A stretch of DNA of 64,000 bases from Puccinia triticina. Lineage: Eukaryota; Basidiomycota; Pucciniomycetes; Pucciniales; Pucciniaceae. Made by a program: the position numbers and the translations under genes. The notes beneath the pieces were generated by a model that saw nothing but the letters and a program-made list of their open reading frames with translations, searched no databases and was not told the origin of the DNA. This document shows positions 29,940 through 41,570 of this stretch, in pieces (position 1 is the stretch's first letter; each line of letters starts with the position of its first letter). Location of the stretch: NCBI RefSeq assembly GCF_026914185.1, contig NC_070560.1:7307501-7371500 (forward strand). The letters run 5' to 3'.

Positions 29940-31505
29940 AACGCTGCAACAAATACAATACATTGAGCGTAATGGGTAAACATTTTTCATTGAAGATGCA
30001 TACCTGCATGTCAATTTTTTTGTTTTTAGCCGTGATCATACAGATAGCATCTAAAATCAAAAAATTGGCATGTAGTAGAGATAGTCATTTGGTACCCGCG
30101 GCGGGTTTGGCGGGTACCCCTTGCGCCCGCGCAGCGGTGCCGGGTGCGGTACTCCCGCGCAGCGGTGCTGGGTGCGGTACTCCCGCGCAGCGGTGCTGGG
30201 TGCGGTACTAGGTACGTAGTTTTGGCCAGAAAGCGGTGTGGTACCCGTGTACCGCTCCCACCCCCCGGGGGGATCCAGGGCCTTGCCCCGGTAGATCCAG
30301 CTTGACGAAAGCCTCCCAGAAAGCTGGACAGAGCTGGGAGGATTCCTCTTGGCGTATCCAGATCGCCGGGAGGACTCCTCCCGGGAGCTGGATGCATATC
30401 TATCCAGTTGGTGGCCAACAAGGGAACTCCCAATGAGCTGGAGAGGAGTCTCCTCGCTGAGCTGGATACAATATATGTATGTATCCAGCTCGCCGTGAGA
30501 CCTCCCTAGGCTCTAGCCGAACTGGATATACAGCCATTCCGAAAAAGCTTGGCTTTGTTGGAAGGAATTTCCACCAAAACTTTGTCTTGGATTTGCCAAT
30601 AATCACTGGCAAGGTTGGACATATGTATATTCATGCCCACCTCATTCTTATATGCAGGGTGCATATACAGCAGCCAGATTCCCTCAATCATCTCCTTCCT
30701 TTCATTTTTTCCTAATTCTGAGTTCAGAATCAAGCAATTTGGCCGATTTTAACCTGGATGGCACACCAATCCTGTTCGCGAGGTTGGATGGTGCTGGTCC
30801 CAGCGGCCGGCGTGTTTTTTTTTCCGCTACCGAACGGCTCGATTGGTGGGATCCTGCAAGCAACTGCGCTCGCAGGTCTGGATATCATGTGTCCAACCTT
30901 GATGTTGGATGCACATACATTGGCAAATCCAGAAGGAATTTCCAGCGGAAATTCCTTCCAAAGAAGCCAAGCTTTTTCGGAATGGCTGTACACATATCCA
31001 GCTCGCTGAGAAGACTCCTCCCAGCGAGCTGGATATTGAGTATATTCCAGCTCGGAGAGGGAGGTCAGCCCGGCAAGCTGGACGCATATCCAGCTTGCTG
31101 GGTGGACTCACCTCTTTGACCGGAAGCATTCCTCCGGTCAAAGAGGTGTACATGCCTCCAACCGGACAGATTTATTCCTCCGGTCAGAGGTGTGTATTCC
31201 TCCTCGACCGGAGGGATTCCCTCCCGGCAAGCACTGGCTTGCTTGCCTTCCAGCTCTTTGCAAAGGAAAACAACAAGCTGGCTTGAGCAAGGAGGACGCT
31301 GCCGCACCCAAAAATAGCACAGGCGGTACCCGCGGTACCCGTGGTACCTCCCAGGCGGTGCCGGGTGCGGTACTAGGTACCTGAAATCCGCTGGAAAGCG
31401 GTGTGGTACCCGGGTCCAGAATGACTATCTCTAACATGTAGGTATGCATCTTCAATGAAAAATGTTTACCCAATACGCTCAATGTATTATATTTGTTGCA
31501 GTGTT
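29940..31505. mobile_element. Fold-back MITE (AACRCTGCAACAAAT) carrying a nested hAT-like element
   Basis: Inverted ends of about 75 bp (AACGCTGCAACAAATACAAT at left; complement ending GTTGCAGTGTT at right) include GATGCATACCT/AGGTATGCATC. The compact 199-bp relative at 47349-47547 has the same two arms with only a short centre, showing that the 1.36-kb middle here is a later insertion. Confidence 0.8.
30076..31433. mobile_element. Nested non-autonomous hAT-like element, TIR TAGAGATAGTCATT
   Basis: Ends TAGAGATAGTCATT / AATGACTATCTCTA resemble the widespread hAT start TAGRGATG. The 8-bp flanks GCATGTAG and ACATGTAG (7 of 8 identical) fit a hAT target duplication. The interior has subterminal GGTACCCG/GCGGTGCCGGGTGCGGTAC repeats, many AGCTGGATA.ATATCCAGCT motifs, and a ~70-bp internal inverted repeat (30531-30600 against 30918-30990). 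No transposase is present. Confidence 0.75.
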
Positions 31506-31619
31506 GCGTAGATTCCATTTCCGGGGTCCATATGGTTTTACCGTGAGGCCTTCTATGACTAATTATGCAAATGAGAGAAAAACTTTTGATTTTCCTCATT
31601 TTCATTTACCAAAATGGTG

Positions 31620-31915
31620 GGCCGCTACGCTAAACTACGCTATTTTAGCCCCAAAGTCTAGCATAGCGGCAAAAAGCGCCGGCCTTTTTTGAATAGTGTT
31701 AGCGCACTTTTAGGACCCCAATGCTGCACTAATTTTCAGCGGCACTAACGGCACACCAATTTTTGTTTAGCATCAGCACTCTGCTACAGCCGCTAAGCTA
31801 CGCTACGTTGCGCTAAGGCGCTTTTAGCGGAAAAAGGCCTTTTTTGCTGCTCAAAGCACTATAGCGCAGCGTAGCGCGCGCTCTTTATTGCGCACATCTG
31901 TGCTAACGCTACGTA
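31620..31915. repeat. Fold-back repeat rich in GCTACGC / GCGCTAA
   Basis: Dense inverted copies of CGCTACGCTA, TTAGCGC and GCGTAGCG over ~300 bp, with GGCCTTTTTT/AAAAAGGCC in both arms. Probably a MITE remnant; exact ends and target duplication are not clear. Confidence 0.5.
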
Positions 31916-32271
31916 ATCTCCCAGACTGCCCAAAAACCAGCAGAAGTTCAAGGATGGATGAGGACGTCCTAAGAGCAGACATATCCAGCTCCAAAGACGA
32001 CACGTCAAGTTTGAACTGAGATGGATGATATTGATTTGAACAATGATAAAGATAATGACACGTCACAAGTAACTTTCTTATGTGGATACAAAGTGTAGCA
32101 TATGTACGTACTATGAAATCGGAAGGTCTGATACTACATAAAACAACAGAAAGAATGAAGTAAAGAATGAAACATGAAAGATAATGATATGGAGTTCTAT
32201 TTAGAAAGGTTTGAACAGCTTTATGGATGGATGGATCGGATAGTAAGGACAAAAATCAATGTGCGGGTATG

Positions 32272-33564
32272 TTACATGGTTGAGTCCTCGTCGATAGTGG
32301 TAGTAGAAGTATAATCTTCTTCGGAAATTCGAGGATAGTTTTCATTTTCGTGTTTCTTTGAGTCGATAAGCAAAGAAGACTGGTTACCTTGCGAGTTGTG
32401 AAAATGGTGATGATGATGGTGGTGGTGTGAGACGTGATGGTGGTGATGGTGATGATGAGAGTGCTTCTCGATGACTTGAGGGGCGAGTTGAAAGAGATCG
32501 GGTTGTTCAGAGATAGCTGTGAGGGCCTGGAGTTCGGGCCGAGTGTCTGTATCGATGGGCTGTTCGCAGTAGAGGTTGATGCCCGCGGGATGGAAGCAGA
32601 CAGCCTGTCGACGGGTCTCTGGGGAGTCCTCGAGGCCGGCGCGGTAGAAGTCTAGGTCGAGCCAGCCGATGGCAGCGCGATCGCCGAAGCCGCCGAAGTA
32701 GTACACCTTGCGGACGACGAGCCGGGCCCAGAAGGACGCGTGCGGGCCGCCGTGGCCGTCCCAGAGGGTGCTGTCCGGATGGACCTTCTCGTATAGCGCC
32801 TTGGCTTCCTTCTGCTCCGCCTCCTCTTCTAGCATCTCCAGCTCGCCAAAGACACTCACTCGGCGCCGGTTCGCCGCCCAGATCGCGTTCTTCCTCTGCA
32901 CCGTTCCTAGCTCGTCATTGATGGCCAGCGTCAGACCCATGGTCGAGTTCTCCTTGCGTTGCAATACGTTCCCGTAGATCGGCGAGATCGGCAGCACGAG
33001 TAAGACGAGGTCTCCATTGGGGTAAGGCGCGAAATATTCTTGTAGCCCGATTGGCAGCCCTCTCAGGAACGGATCAGGGTGATTATCGGGATCTGCAATG
33101 GTCAAAAATTAAAATCGGAAAGCAATGAACCCATATACATAAACTTTGATCTGAGACTCAACAATTGCTGATCAACGTCCCAATCCCTTCAGACCCTGTT
33201 TGATATGAATACATAAACCATCAGTTTTTGGAAGGTGAATTGTTGAGCAAGATGCGCGGAAGACTAAACTGTAATGGATCAATTCTCGGGCATGGGTGGC
33301 TGGAGGGATAGGAAGCGACACGTAAGTTCCAGAGCAAGTTGATGAGCCGACAACAAAACAGGTTGGTGACACACCTGCCAGGTAGTTGGATTCGGCTTCG
33401 GAGAGATGGATTGTCGAGGAGGATGAGGAGGTATTATTCCGGTTATTGTAGTCGAACTGGTTCGAGAAGAGTGTCAATTGGGAAGGGATGTGTGCAGCGG
33501 TGGAGACCAGGAAGCCGATGAGAAGGGTCGATAGGAGGGTGCTGTAACTTAGATCCGCCATCAT
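32272..33564 (-). CDS. Secreted CREG-like FMN-binding split-barrel protein with polyhistidine tail
   Basis: Three exons (33564-33375, 33299-33219, 33092-32272) give 363 residues. The start MMADLSYSTLLSTLLIGFL opens a signal peptide (cleavage near TAAHIP). The second exon reads THARELIHYSL...STIHLP, the first barrel strands. The third carries PIGLQEYFAPYPNGDLVLLV, a VSVFGELEML strand and FWARLVVRKVYYFGGFGDRA, matching the CREG/pyridoxamine-oxidase-like fold. CREG proteins are secreted or lysosomal glycoproteins; most lack enzyme activity. The C-terminus adds HSHHHHHHHHVS and a second run of eight His, then an acidic tail. Both introns keep phase, and the first starts GTGTGT. Function of the tail is unknown; metal binding is plausible. 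Confidence 0.82.
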
Positions 33565-34786
33565 CTTGGCCAGTGTTGTCGATTGCTCCCTTGTTCCGAT
33601 GATAGACTCGAGGCGAGATGGGTCGATTAATTGATGATTCTTGAGCCAGTTATGTGGCCGGGAAGACGATTTACAGAGAGCAGAGCGCGTCGCGAAAGGT
33701 CGCGAAGAGGCGGATGAGAATGATGTCTCGGGTCGACGTGACTCGAGATGTTTCAAGTGCACACCCTCTTCAAATTTCCCAAGGAGACAAGAAGTGCGGG
33801 TCGGTCAGCTTTTATTTATGTACTTCAGAGCGAGAGAACCGCTGGGAATGACACCCAGCCTGGGCCGCATTCTCAGCCATATAAATAAGTACTATTTATT
33901 TAGATTTAGATCGAGGACGTGGGCTGTTGGCCGGAAGAAGGGGGCAGTGCCAGGCCAGGTATCCGCCGTTCAGCAATCAGGGCCAGCTGACCATGACCCA
34001 GCTGGATATCCGCTGGACCGACAACCACACCCTCTGGCCCGGAGCAGGTTGGAGGACGATTCTCGGGCTTGGCTGGGGCGAATCGAATCAAGCTGGGATG
34101 CCCATCTCATGGCGGCCGATGGGTGCCACCTTCCGAAGGGGAACATGTTTGTGTGATCAAAAAGTCATCGGCCGCGCAGAAGCGGAATAATTGTAAACTG
34201 GTGTTCAGGCCAACCGATAAGCTAAACCTTCCCATCCATCTTTGTTTTTGGGGGATAACCGGACCGAATAGAAAGAAATTTGGAAAAAGCTCAACAGACA
34301 AGTTCTTCTTATCCTTGATCAGTTTACCTACACCAGAGGTATTCAAAGTTGAGCTGCATAGAAATTAGAATCACCCCACAAAGCAAAGACACGCACAACT
34401 TTCGAAAAGGACACAGGTCTAATACTAGTATATAGTGTGGAGCTGGATCTACCGGGATTGTTGATACACACATTGGTTCTTGTTATCTACATATGTTATT
34501 CTGCTTGTGTTTCACGTTGGGAGGCATGTATATAGAAGACTGGAATTACATGAGTATTTATAGGATACAAAATTAAATGAAATGAAGACTAATCTCATGA
34601 GATCCAGCTAATTTTTTTCCTTTTTCTTTTTCGGGATATCAATCAAATCAACAGAGGTTATATCAACAGAGGTTATGTCAACAGAGGTTATAGATAGACA
34701 ATAATAACAAGCTTTCAATCATCGAGAACTTTCCATGGGGGATAGTAGCTCATAAAAAGAAAAAAAAAAGGGAGGGAGGGGAAAAG
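33565..34786. other. Intergenic region between CREG-like and Ies1 genes
   Basis: Contains the 5' leader of the CREG-like gene and the 3' flank of the Ies1 gene. A direct triplet of ATCAACAGAGGTTATAT-like units lies at 34646-34692. No additional gene is supported. Confidence 0.45.
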
Positions 34787-37651
34787 TCAAGCGGGAGGCC
34801 TTGAAAGCATGTGGATAGGGACCTCTGATCCTTGCGGGTGGAGCTGAGGAGGCTGGTCAGGGTCAGTCTTCGGGGGGCCAGCGACCGCAGAGGGGAGTTG
34901 GAGCGAGGGGTGGGGAGCTTGAGCAGCGGCGGGATTCGGGGGCGGCTGGTTGGCCTTCCGCTTGCGCTTCAGCTTGGGAGCAGCAGTCGAGGCCTGGTTC
35001 GGGGGCACGCCCGAGGCCGATGGGCCGGCTTCGTGCGCTCCTCCTCCTTCACCTGCCGCCAAACTCGGGCCTTTCCGACCGACTTTATTGCTGTTACCGT
35101 CGGCCTTTGAGGGGACGTCTTCTGCGCAAATCATGTCGCGGGGCTTCCGACCAATGTACCAGATCACCTTGTCTATCGGTTCATAGTCCATAGGGCAGGG
35201 AGTAGGCGCCGGCGTTGGAAACGCAAAGCACAGCAAACGTTGTTCTACAGTAACACACACAAACACCCCAGATTCATCGCGTTAGTCACCCTGACACAGC
35301 CAGCATAAAATCAACGGAGAAGGATGGAATATGACAGGAGGGGAGACGGACTGAGTTCTTTAGGTTTCCAAGTCGGATTAGGCTGTCGAATGAGGTCATC
35401 GGAATCATAAGCTACATCGAAGTCCTCTGCGACATCAGTCTGATACCTTCGCCAGGCGACTGTGGAAAGCAGAATGAGTAAGTGATGCTTGAACCAGAAT
35501 TCATAGTGGATTGAGACGAACTTTGCGTTTGAGTAAGCGAGTCCTCCGGACCGTCGAAATGATCATCATTGCCATACTTGAGCTGCGCTGTAAATGGAGG
35601 AGCGCCGAACCGTCAAACTTTAATTCCTACGGCGGGTGGGATTCGCATCCAACTAGCCAACTAGGTCGATCTCAATCGACTTACCATCGCAAGCAGTTTG
35701 CAATCTTTCTGTATGAGACATTCGGGTCTTCCAGACCGTCTTATGCTTCCCTCCAGATTCTTTGGCTGTTCCTTTGCGATTCTCGGACTTACCCGAGCCC
35801 ATCAGTGCTGATGGAGGGATCGAGGAGCCGGGAGTTGAGCCCTTGACTAGTTGCGCTTGGCTGGTCTGTCTGTCATCACCTTCTATTGCTGATGTTTGCG
35901 CATAGTTTTGGACCATGATCTTCTGCTTCTTCGTCAGTTGCGCTGTGTCAAGCATTCAAATGGTAAGAATAGTAAGATAAGCAATTGGTTGGTAGAGAGG
36001 ACACAAACAATCTTCGATCAACGGGGCGATAGAGCCAGTGCCCAAGTCGTCAACGAATCCGATTCCTTCCTCGCCCCTCCACTTCTTCAAGAACTCCCGT
36101 CGATAGTTTTGCATATCTTTCCCCCACTTGATCTCTTCTTCGGTGTCGACGTTTTCAGGGCTATCGCCAAGGGACGAGTCGGGCTGGATATCCTCGAGCC
36201 GGGCGATCTGGAACGCTTCGATCTTCGACTCGTGTTGGAAATCCGTTATTACCGAGGGGTCTTCCAGAAAATGGTGCATTAACCAAAGGAATGCATATGC
36301 TCTTAATTTCGTCGGGATCCTGGAGGGTTTGTATGTCAAGGGGAACGTGGTAAGATTGAGAGTATTTTAGGGGGAAGCGTATGTACACGCTCAAGATAAA
36401 CGGATGGATAAAACTGCCTACGTGTTCGGCGAGAAGAGGTCGTGCAGGACGAAGCCCTCGGGAAAATACTTCATACTAACATACTGCGAGCGATTGGATG
36501 TTTATGTTAGCGATGCTAGTTATGGGCTTAACAGTCAATTGCTGAGACTCACAGGCTCAACGCCGAATAATTCAAATATGAGATTGACGACAGTTGTTGG
36601 AGGTCTATACCCAAGAGCCTGTGGAATCAAGCAACAGCATAAGAGGTACCCCATACCGATCGATGACTGATTGAGACTCTGAAAGACTTACGCTTCTCTT
36701 GGCAATATCTGGTAATGATTCGGGTTCGTTGTTGAACTCGGAAGGCAGTTGGCACGATTTGAGCATGGTCTTAATCCGTGGGGCGTCTTGTAAATTTGTT
36801 TGGCAGTATTCATCCTTCTGGAGACATGGGATGGGGTGGTAAGTCCTCATGTAGGCTCTTAGCTCTGGATAGACTGCGAAAGATTGAAGCCAAGATTTTT
36901 ATTAGCGTTCGGGCCAGAATGCGCGATAAGAACAAGGGACTTGCACGCCACGGTAGTATTGATCCGGCCAATGTTGATGAGGAATGAAGCGATGCAAAAG
37001 TTCGTTGCCCACTAGATCGGATCATCAATCGGAAGTAAGTTATGAGTAACGTTAGATAGCAGGTCGGGAAGAAATGCATATACAGCCAAAGAAGAAGAGA
37101 CTCACTTGCGGGTTGTCATCTAACTGCCTCACTGTACTCTTTGCAGCCTTACTGAATCTCGATAGGGTTTCGACATAGAGCTCTTTGAAGGATATGGCGC
37201 GTTGATCGAGGGGACTAGTGAACTGGAAAGTGCGATCGTTACTTGGTCGCCACGAACAATTGAGCCTCCAAGTCAGGCCTCCTTCCTTCTCCAGATTCTG
37301 ATGCTGGGGATGACAAATGGGGACTTACAAGATGTTACTCATCAGGTCATATTGTATGTCTTCCCGGGTGAACATCTCCCCTACACGGACGAATTGGATG
37401 AGAGAGATATGAGCATAGGTCCAGTCGAGTTTCGTGCCCTATAGACAGCGAGCAGTCGACATACCGTCCAGCTTTTTGAGAGCCTGGAGATCAATGGGTG
37501 TTTTTTTGTCAGTGATCTTGTGTGACGGAATGGTCCGAACGAAGAGAAAGAACAAGGCTGGTGGACATACCCATCCGGAGTTTTCCTTGCTCGTACTCGG
37601 AGTGGCTTGGCTGTTCGCTTGGTTGGCTCGGTTCTTCTTTGGGGGAGCCAT
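34787..37651 (-). CDS. IES1: INO80 chromatin-remodelling complex subunit Ies1 (multi-exon)
   Basis: Begins MAPPKKNRANQANSQ at 37651 and ends at 34787 after about ten exons. Diagnostic text in order: TPIDLQALKKLDG; MRTYHPIPCLQK...LQDAPRIKTMLKSC (about 36850-36760), matching the family's RTYHSIP.LQ and LQDAPRLKSIL; LRAYAFLWLMHHFLED (about 36300-36260), matching the AFLWLMWWYLE signature; then a basic, Gln/Ser-rich stretch, a WKPKEL exon, and a last exon LLCFAFPTPAPTPCPMDYEP with a Lys/Pro/Ala-rich tail. Exon joins at 35690, 35520 and 35270 keep phase. The protein is a structural subunit of nuclear INO80. Exact ends of the first exons were not all checked. A divergent 656-bp gap separates it from the GH5 gene. 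Confidence 0.82.
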
Positions 37652-38307
37652 CTCCGGTTGCGTGTCTAGCGAGTTCTTTGGCGATATGAGTCCGGTGCTT
37701 TGGAGGATGTGGTTTGTTTATGTTAGCTTCGGCCTCGGCTCAGCCTGGCCGAGTCTGAGCTGGCATGGTGACATAAGATAACACACTGTGATATCCACTC
37801 TCCGAAGTTTGTATGTACATTTCTGTAAGGATCTGCCACCCCATGCCCCTCCTGTATTTACGTACAAAGAAAAAAATATGGACCCTTTAAAAATCCACCC
37901 TCCTCACAGCCACCCGGCAGTCGTGGCCACACCAAGCCTCATCGTCCAGATCCATAGATATCCATTTGGCTCAGTTGAGGACCACCCCTTGCTACAGATT
38001 CCAACCGATTCGCAGACTGAGAACCCTCCCCTGGCTTTCTTGATTTTTTGTCCTGCCTGATAGTCACACCCAGCATTCCTACAAACTGCTCGCAGATACC
38101 ACGCGTGAGTAGAAGAAGCATCTTACGATAAACACTCAAGCCTAAATGCTGAACCGTTGCTTTTTTCTCCAGGTTTGTTGAGCATAGTTGGATGGAATCG
38201 TGCAAAAAGCGTTGTCTCTCACAGTAGATAGGAGAGCTGTCCGGCTCAAGACCCCATTTCTCAATCTCGTTCGGGCGATTACTTTGCCACTTGGCGGTAG
38301 TTGCAAT
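37652..38307. promoter_or_regulatory. Divergent promoter region, Ies1 and GH5 genes
   Basis: Lies between two start codons pointing away from each other. No gene supported inside. AT-rich tract AAAAAAATATGGACCC at ~37870. Confidence 0.4.
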
Positions 38308-39930
38308 ATGGCTTTCTTGAAAAAGGCGACTGAAAAATTGAAGGAAGTCCAGCTGACATCGATGGAAAAGTTTGGCGAGGCGAAAGCCAAGTTCCCGCAC
38401 TCCCACCATTCGAGCACCCAGCATCCAATTGGCGGCCCGGGCGCATTCAATGACCAGCAGGACTTTTACCCGAATACGGCGGATAGCGGCTCGGGAGGCG
38501 CGGCGAACAACCGGGGCCGATTTATAATCAGGAATCCGGCCACGGCCCAGCTCGAGGTCGAAGGGACGGGTGAGGTGGTCCGGTTTGCGAGTCTCTGCGC
38601 ACCCGATCTGTTCGATAGCGAAGGCTGGGAAAAGGAAGACACGATGCGGACGATCTCTCAGTTCGGGAAATGGCCGGTGACTCGCACGTATACCCTCAAG
38701 GTTCAGTCGACCCGGATCTCGAAAGGGCACATCAACGGATGGGACCCGGAGGCAGAAGATTTCATCTACGACGAGCACATGTTTGTGTCGATCGACCACA
38801 CCATCGCTTTGGCCGCTCAGTACAACGTCCGACTGATCATCCCCATCATCAACCAAGACTTCGGCTCAGAAGACACGAATTGGGTCGGAAACTTCACCGA
38901 TCTGATCCGCCATCGACGCGGCTGTCGAAAAGACGGCCACGGCCAGGATTGGTGGAGGGATGAGGAATGTTTGGACTCGATGAAGAAGATCGTGAGCTTC
39001 CTGCTCAACCGAGTCAATACCTTCACCGGCGTCCGGATCGGCGACGACCCGACCATCCTCGCCTTCGAGACCGGCAACGAGATGAACTGTGGAGGGCTGC
39101 GTCCCGCCCCGGGCGAGTGGACCCTCGAAATTGCCCGTCACATCAAGAGCCTCGCCCCCAAGGCCTTGGTCATGGACGGATCCTTTGCGCGTACCGACGC
39201 GATCGAATACAGCCACGACCACCAAGCCCTCCGTAGCGACTTGGTGGACATCATCAGCTGGCACTACTACGGCTATGGAGAGAAGAGGCGGGTAGAGGAG
39301 GACGTGAAGGCTGCACGCGCACACGGCACGGTGTTTATCTGCGGCGAGTACGGCTTCTTTGCACATGGAAAAGAGTTTGAATCCTTCTTGAAACATTGCG
39401 ACCGACACGGCGCCGCGGGAACCCTGGCCTGGTCTCTGCGCCCGCACTCCATCAAGGGTGGCTTCAAGACCCACGGCGAGGGCAACGAGATCTGGTCCTA
39501 CCATGCCCCCGGCTGGAAGCCGGCCCGTCTGTCCAGCGGCGAGCACCACGAATGGGATCATCGGGAGCGCGACGTCATCCGGGCCATCCGCAAGGCCGCC
39601 TTCGACTTGACCCACCAGAAGCCCCCGCCCATCCAGCCTGAATACCCACCCGAGCTCTTTCTCTGCGACAACGGAAAGAGCTTCACCTGGAGAGGCGTGG
39701 CCTGGGCGGATTACTACGAGCTATGGACCAGTCCACTCGGTGAAGGCGATGAGAAATGGAAGTTCTTCCAGGGCGGGATTACCGACAACATCAAGCAAGG
39801 CCACCTCAAGTACCATTCGGCCAACATCCTGCGGCGCAAGCATTGCCACAGCCTTCTGATCACCATGCGAGCCATCTCTGCCGACAAGCTTCCCGGCCCG
39901 TTCTCTAAACCTTTGCAAATTGGCTCTTAA
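38308..39930 (+). CDS. Glycoside hydrolase family 5 (mannanase-like), no signal peptide
   Basis: Single exon, 540 residues from the first in-frame ATG (MAFLKKATEKLKEV). A TIM-barrel hydrolase: the acid/base Glu is E258 in FETGNEMN and the nucleophile Glu is E347 in ICGEYGF. WHYYGYGEKRR and LAWSLRPHS are further barrel-end motifs. The layout matches fungal GH5 endo-beta-1,4-mannanase-like enzymes, which cleave mannan backbones. The C-terminal ~100 residues (SFTWRGVAWADYYELWTS) look like a beta-sandwich accessory domain. The N-terminus is lysine-rich and amphipathic, not a signal peptide, so the enzyme may be cytosolic or exported without a classical signal. The substrate is inferred. Confidence 0.85.
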   Translation: MAFLKKATEKLKEVQLTSMEKFGEAKAKFPHSHHSSTQHPIGGPGAFNDQQDFYPNTADSGSGGAANNRGRFIIRNPATAQLEVEGTGEVVRFASLCAPDLFDSEGWEKEDTMRTISQFGKWPVTRTYTLKVQSTRISKGHINGWDPEAEDFIYDEHMFVSIDHTIALAAQYNVRLIIPIINQDFGSEDTNWVGNFTDLIRHRRGCRKDGHGQDWWRDEECLDSMKKIVSFLLNRVNTFTGVRIGDDPTILAFETGNEMNCGGLRPAPGEWTLEIARHIKSLAPKALVMDGSFARTDAIEYSHDHQALRSDLVDIISWHYYGYGEKRRVEEDVKAARAHGTVFICGEYGFFAHGKEFESFLKHCDRHGAAGTLAWSLRPHSIKGGFKTHGEGNEIWSYHAPGWKPARLSSGEHHEWDHRERDVIRAIRKAAFDLTHQKPPPIQPEYPPELFLCDNGKSFTWRGVAWADYYELWTSPLGEGDEKWKFFQGGITDNIKQGHLKYHSANILRRKHCHSLLITMRAISADKLPGPFSKPLQIGS

Positions 39931-41570
39931 ACGGCTGCTCAACACCATTTCTACTCTTGAATGGCTGCTCTAATAATCTGTTTTCACACTGATTGTATAT
40001 CGAACCCTAGCCATCGGCGCACTGTATCCTAAGCAAATATTACTCCCTCTATGCTTTGATACCACCAATACATGTTTTCTGGTCTTATATTTCCTTCGAG
40101 AGACTAATCAAGGACACACAGGTTATGATTAGCCCGGTTTACAATATCAAAAGGCTTGAGAGCCAATTTTAAGGCATTTGTTTATATTACTTTTCAAGAT
40201 GTGCCAAGGTGTAAGTGAAGAGACAAATATGTACCCTGTTATACTTCATTGATGGGGCATATTTATAACGCGCAACCCACAATTAAAGTTGCCCATTTAT
40301 GACTGATAAAGGTGCGTCTAAACAGGGAGTGAAGTCAGCATCACTGCCGATGGTCATAAAAGCACCATCACCCTGGAGGAAAACATCACCAGGACCCTCC
40401 CCATCTAACCAATTGAACCAAAACCCCCAAAAAACAGTTTCAACAATATTGTATCCATGTGGTACATGGGAAAAAGAAGTTATTAAAATTCCCGGATAAT
40501 CAAAATAGGGGCTTAAAAGCCCCCGCCAGCTGAAAGAATTTGGTTCATGGGCTACTGCCTAGCAGCTAACCATCTAGTAATTTACTTGTTGCTGTAAAAC
40601 TTTGGGGCCCTCTGGAGCCCTGTGGCTAATGTTTTGGCGGATTTCCGTTGCAGTGAATCCGTCAGATTATGCCCCCAGTGCAGACCCCATTAGTGGGGTG
40701 TGCTAACGCCGTGCAGCTCACCATGCGCGCTTGAGAGGGGCTTCTGCCCGCCGTCAAGTTTTTGGTGCGCTTCGGGCGCCCCAGGGAGAAGTTTTCCTTC
40801 TTTTTCTGTATATTTTGGTAAAATTACATTTTCGACTTCCATTCTATGCGGCGGAATTACATTCCGACTCCCCAAAAATGTGTTTTGGGAGTCGGAATGT
40901 AATTCTTGGGAGTCAATCAGTTAAGCCCTTACATCTAGTAGTAGTTGATTTTCATTGAGATATTTAGAGTTTAGAGTCCCTTGACGGTGTTGCCTTTCAC
41001 AACTCATGTAGATACCATCCTCCAACAATATAGTGAAAATCATCACTTTCTTCTGAGCCCTTACACCAACATGAACCTAATTGACATCTGTGGGACTTGT
41101 GGTTGGTTGGTTGGCTGGGGGTTGTGCTACTGCTTGACTGGCTACTTGAGAGGTGGCCAAGTATTCAGCATTTATTTGCTTTTAAATTTCAGGTGGCCAA
41201 GTATGTGTGCTTTTAATTTTCACTGCATCTTTCTGAACTTGGAATAGCAAGCAGAAGGGTTTGCTTGGTGCATGACAGCAGATGGCTGGTGGGTTTTGTC
41301 ATTATCACTGGGAGAGCACTACAGACAATTCATACAAGAGTGGCTCTGGAAGGGTTTGGTCTGATGTGAGGATGGGTCTCTGTGTATAGAGATCAGCTGG
41401 ATGCTGACACGTCTCTCTGTTGCAGAGCTCTTCGCTCCAATATGTGTGTGTGTGTAGGTTGATTGGATTTGGGGGCTGAAGAAGAATGCGTAAGTCTATC
41501 CTTTTTTTTCGTGCTCCAGGGCATGAGATAGCATTACAGATTTACAAGACGGCGGATGATGAGGGAATGG
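39931..41570. other. Intergenic region, no gene recognised
   Basis: AT-rich; the GH5 3' flank is at the left edge. A strong hairpin lies at 40854-40905. Nothing else stands out. Confidence 0.5.
40854..40905. repeat. Near-perfect hairpin, GAATTACATTCCGACTCCC
   Basis: Two arms of about 23 bp (GAATTACATTCCGACTCCC...; complement GGGAGTCGGAATGTAATTC) are separated by five bases. A partial further copy (AAATTACATTTTCGACTTCC) precedes it, so this may be the end of a MITE. Confidence 0.7.

Noticed and set aside
33641..34190. Plus-strand frames upstream of the CREG-like gene
   Set aside because: No domain, no consistent start, and they overlap the promoter and first exon of the minus-strand gene.
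37939..39615. Long minus-strand frames opposite the GH5 gene
   Set aside because: Antisense shadows; the plus strand carries GH5 catalytic motifs.
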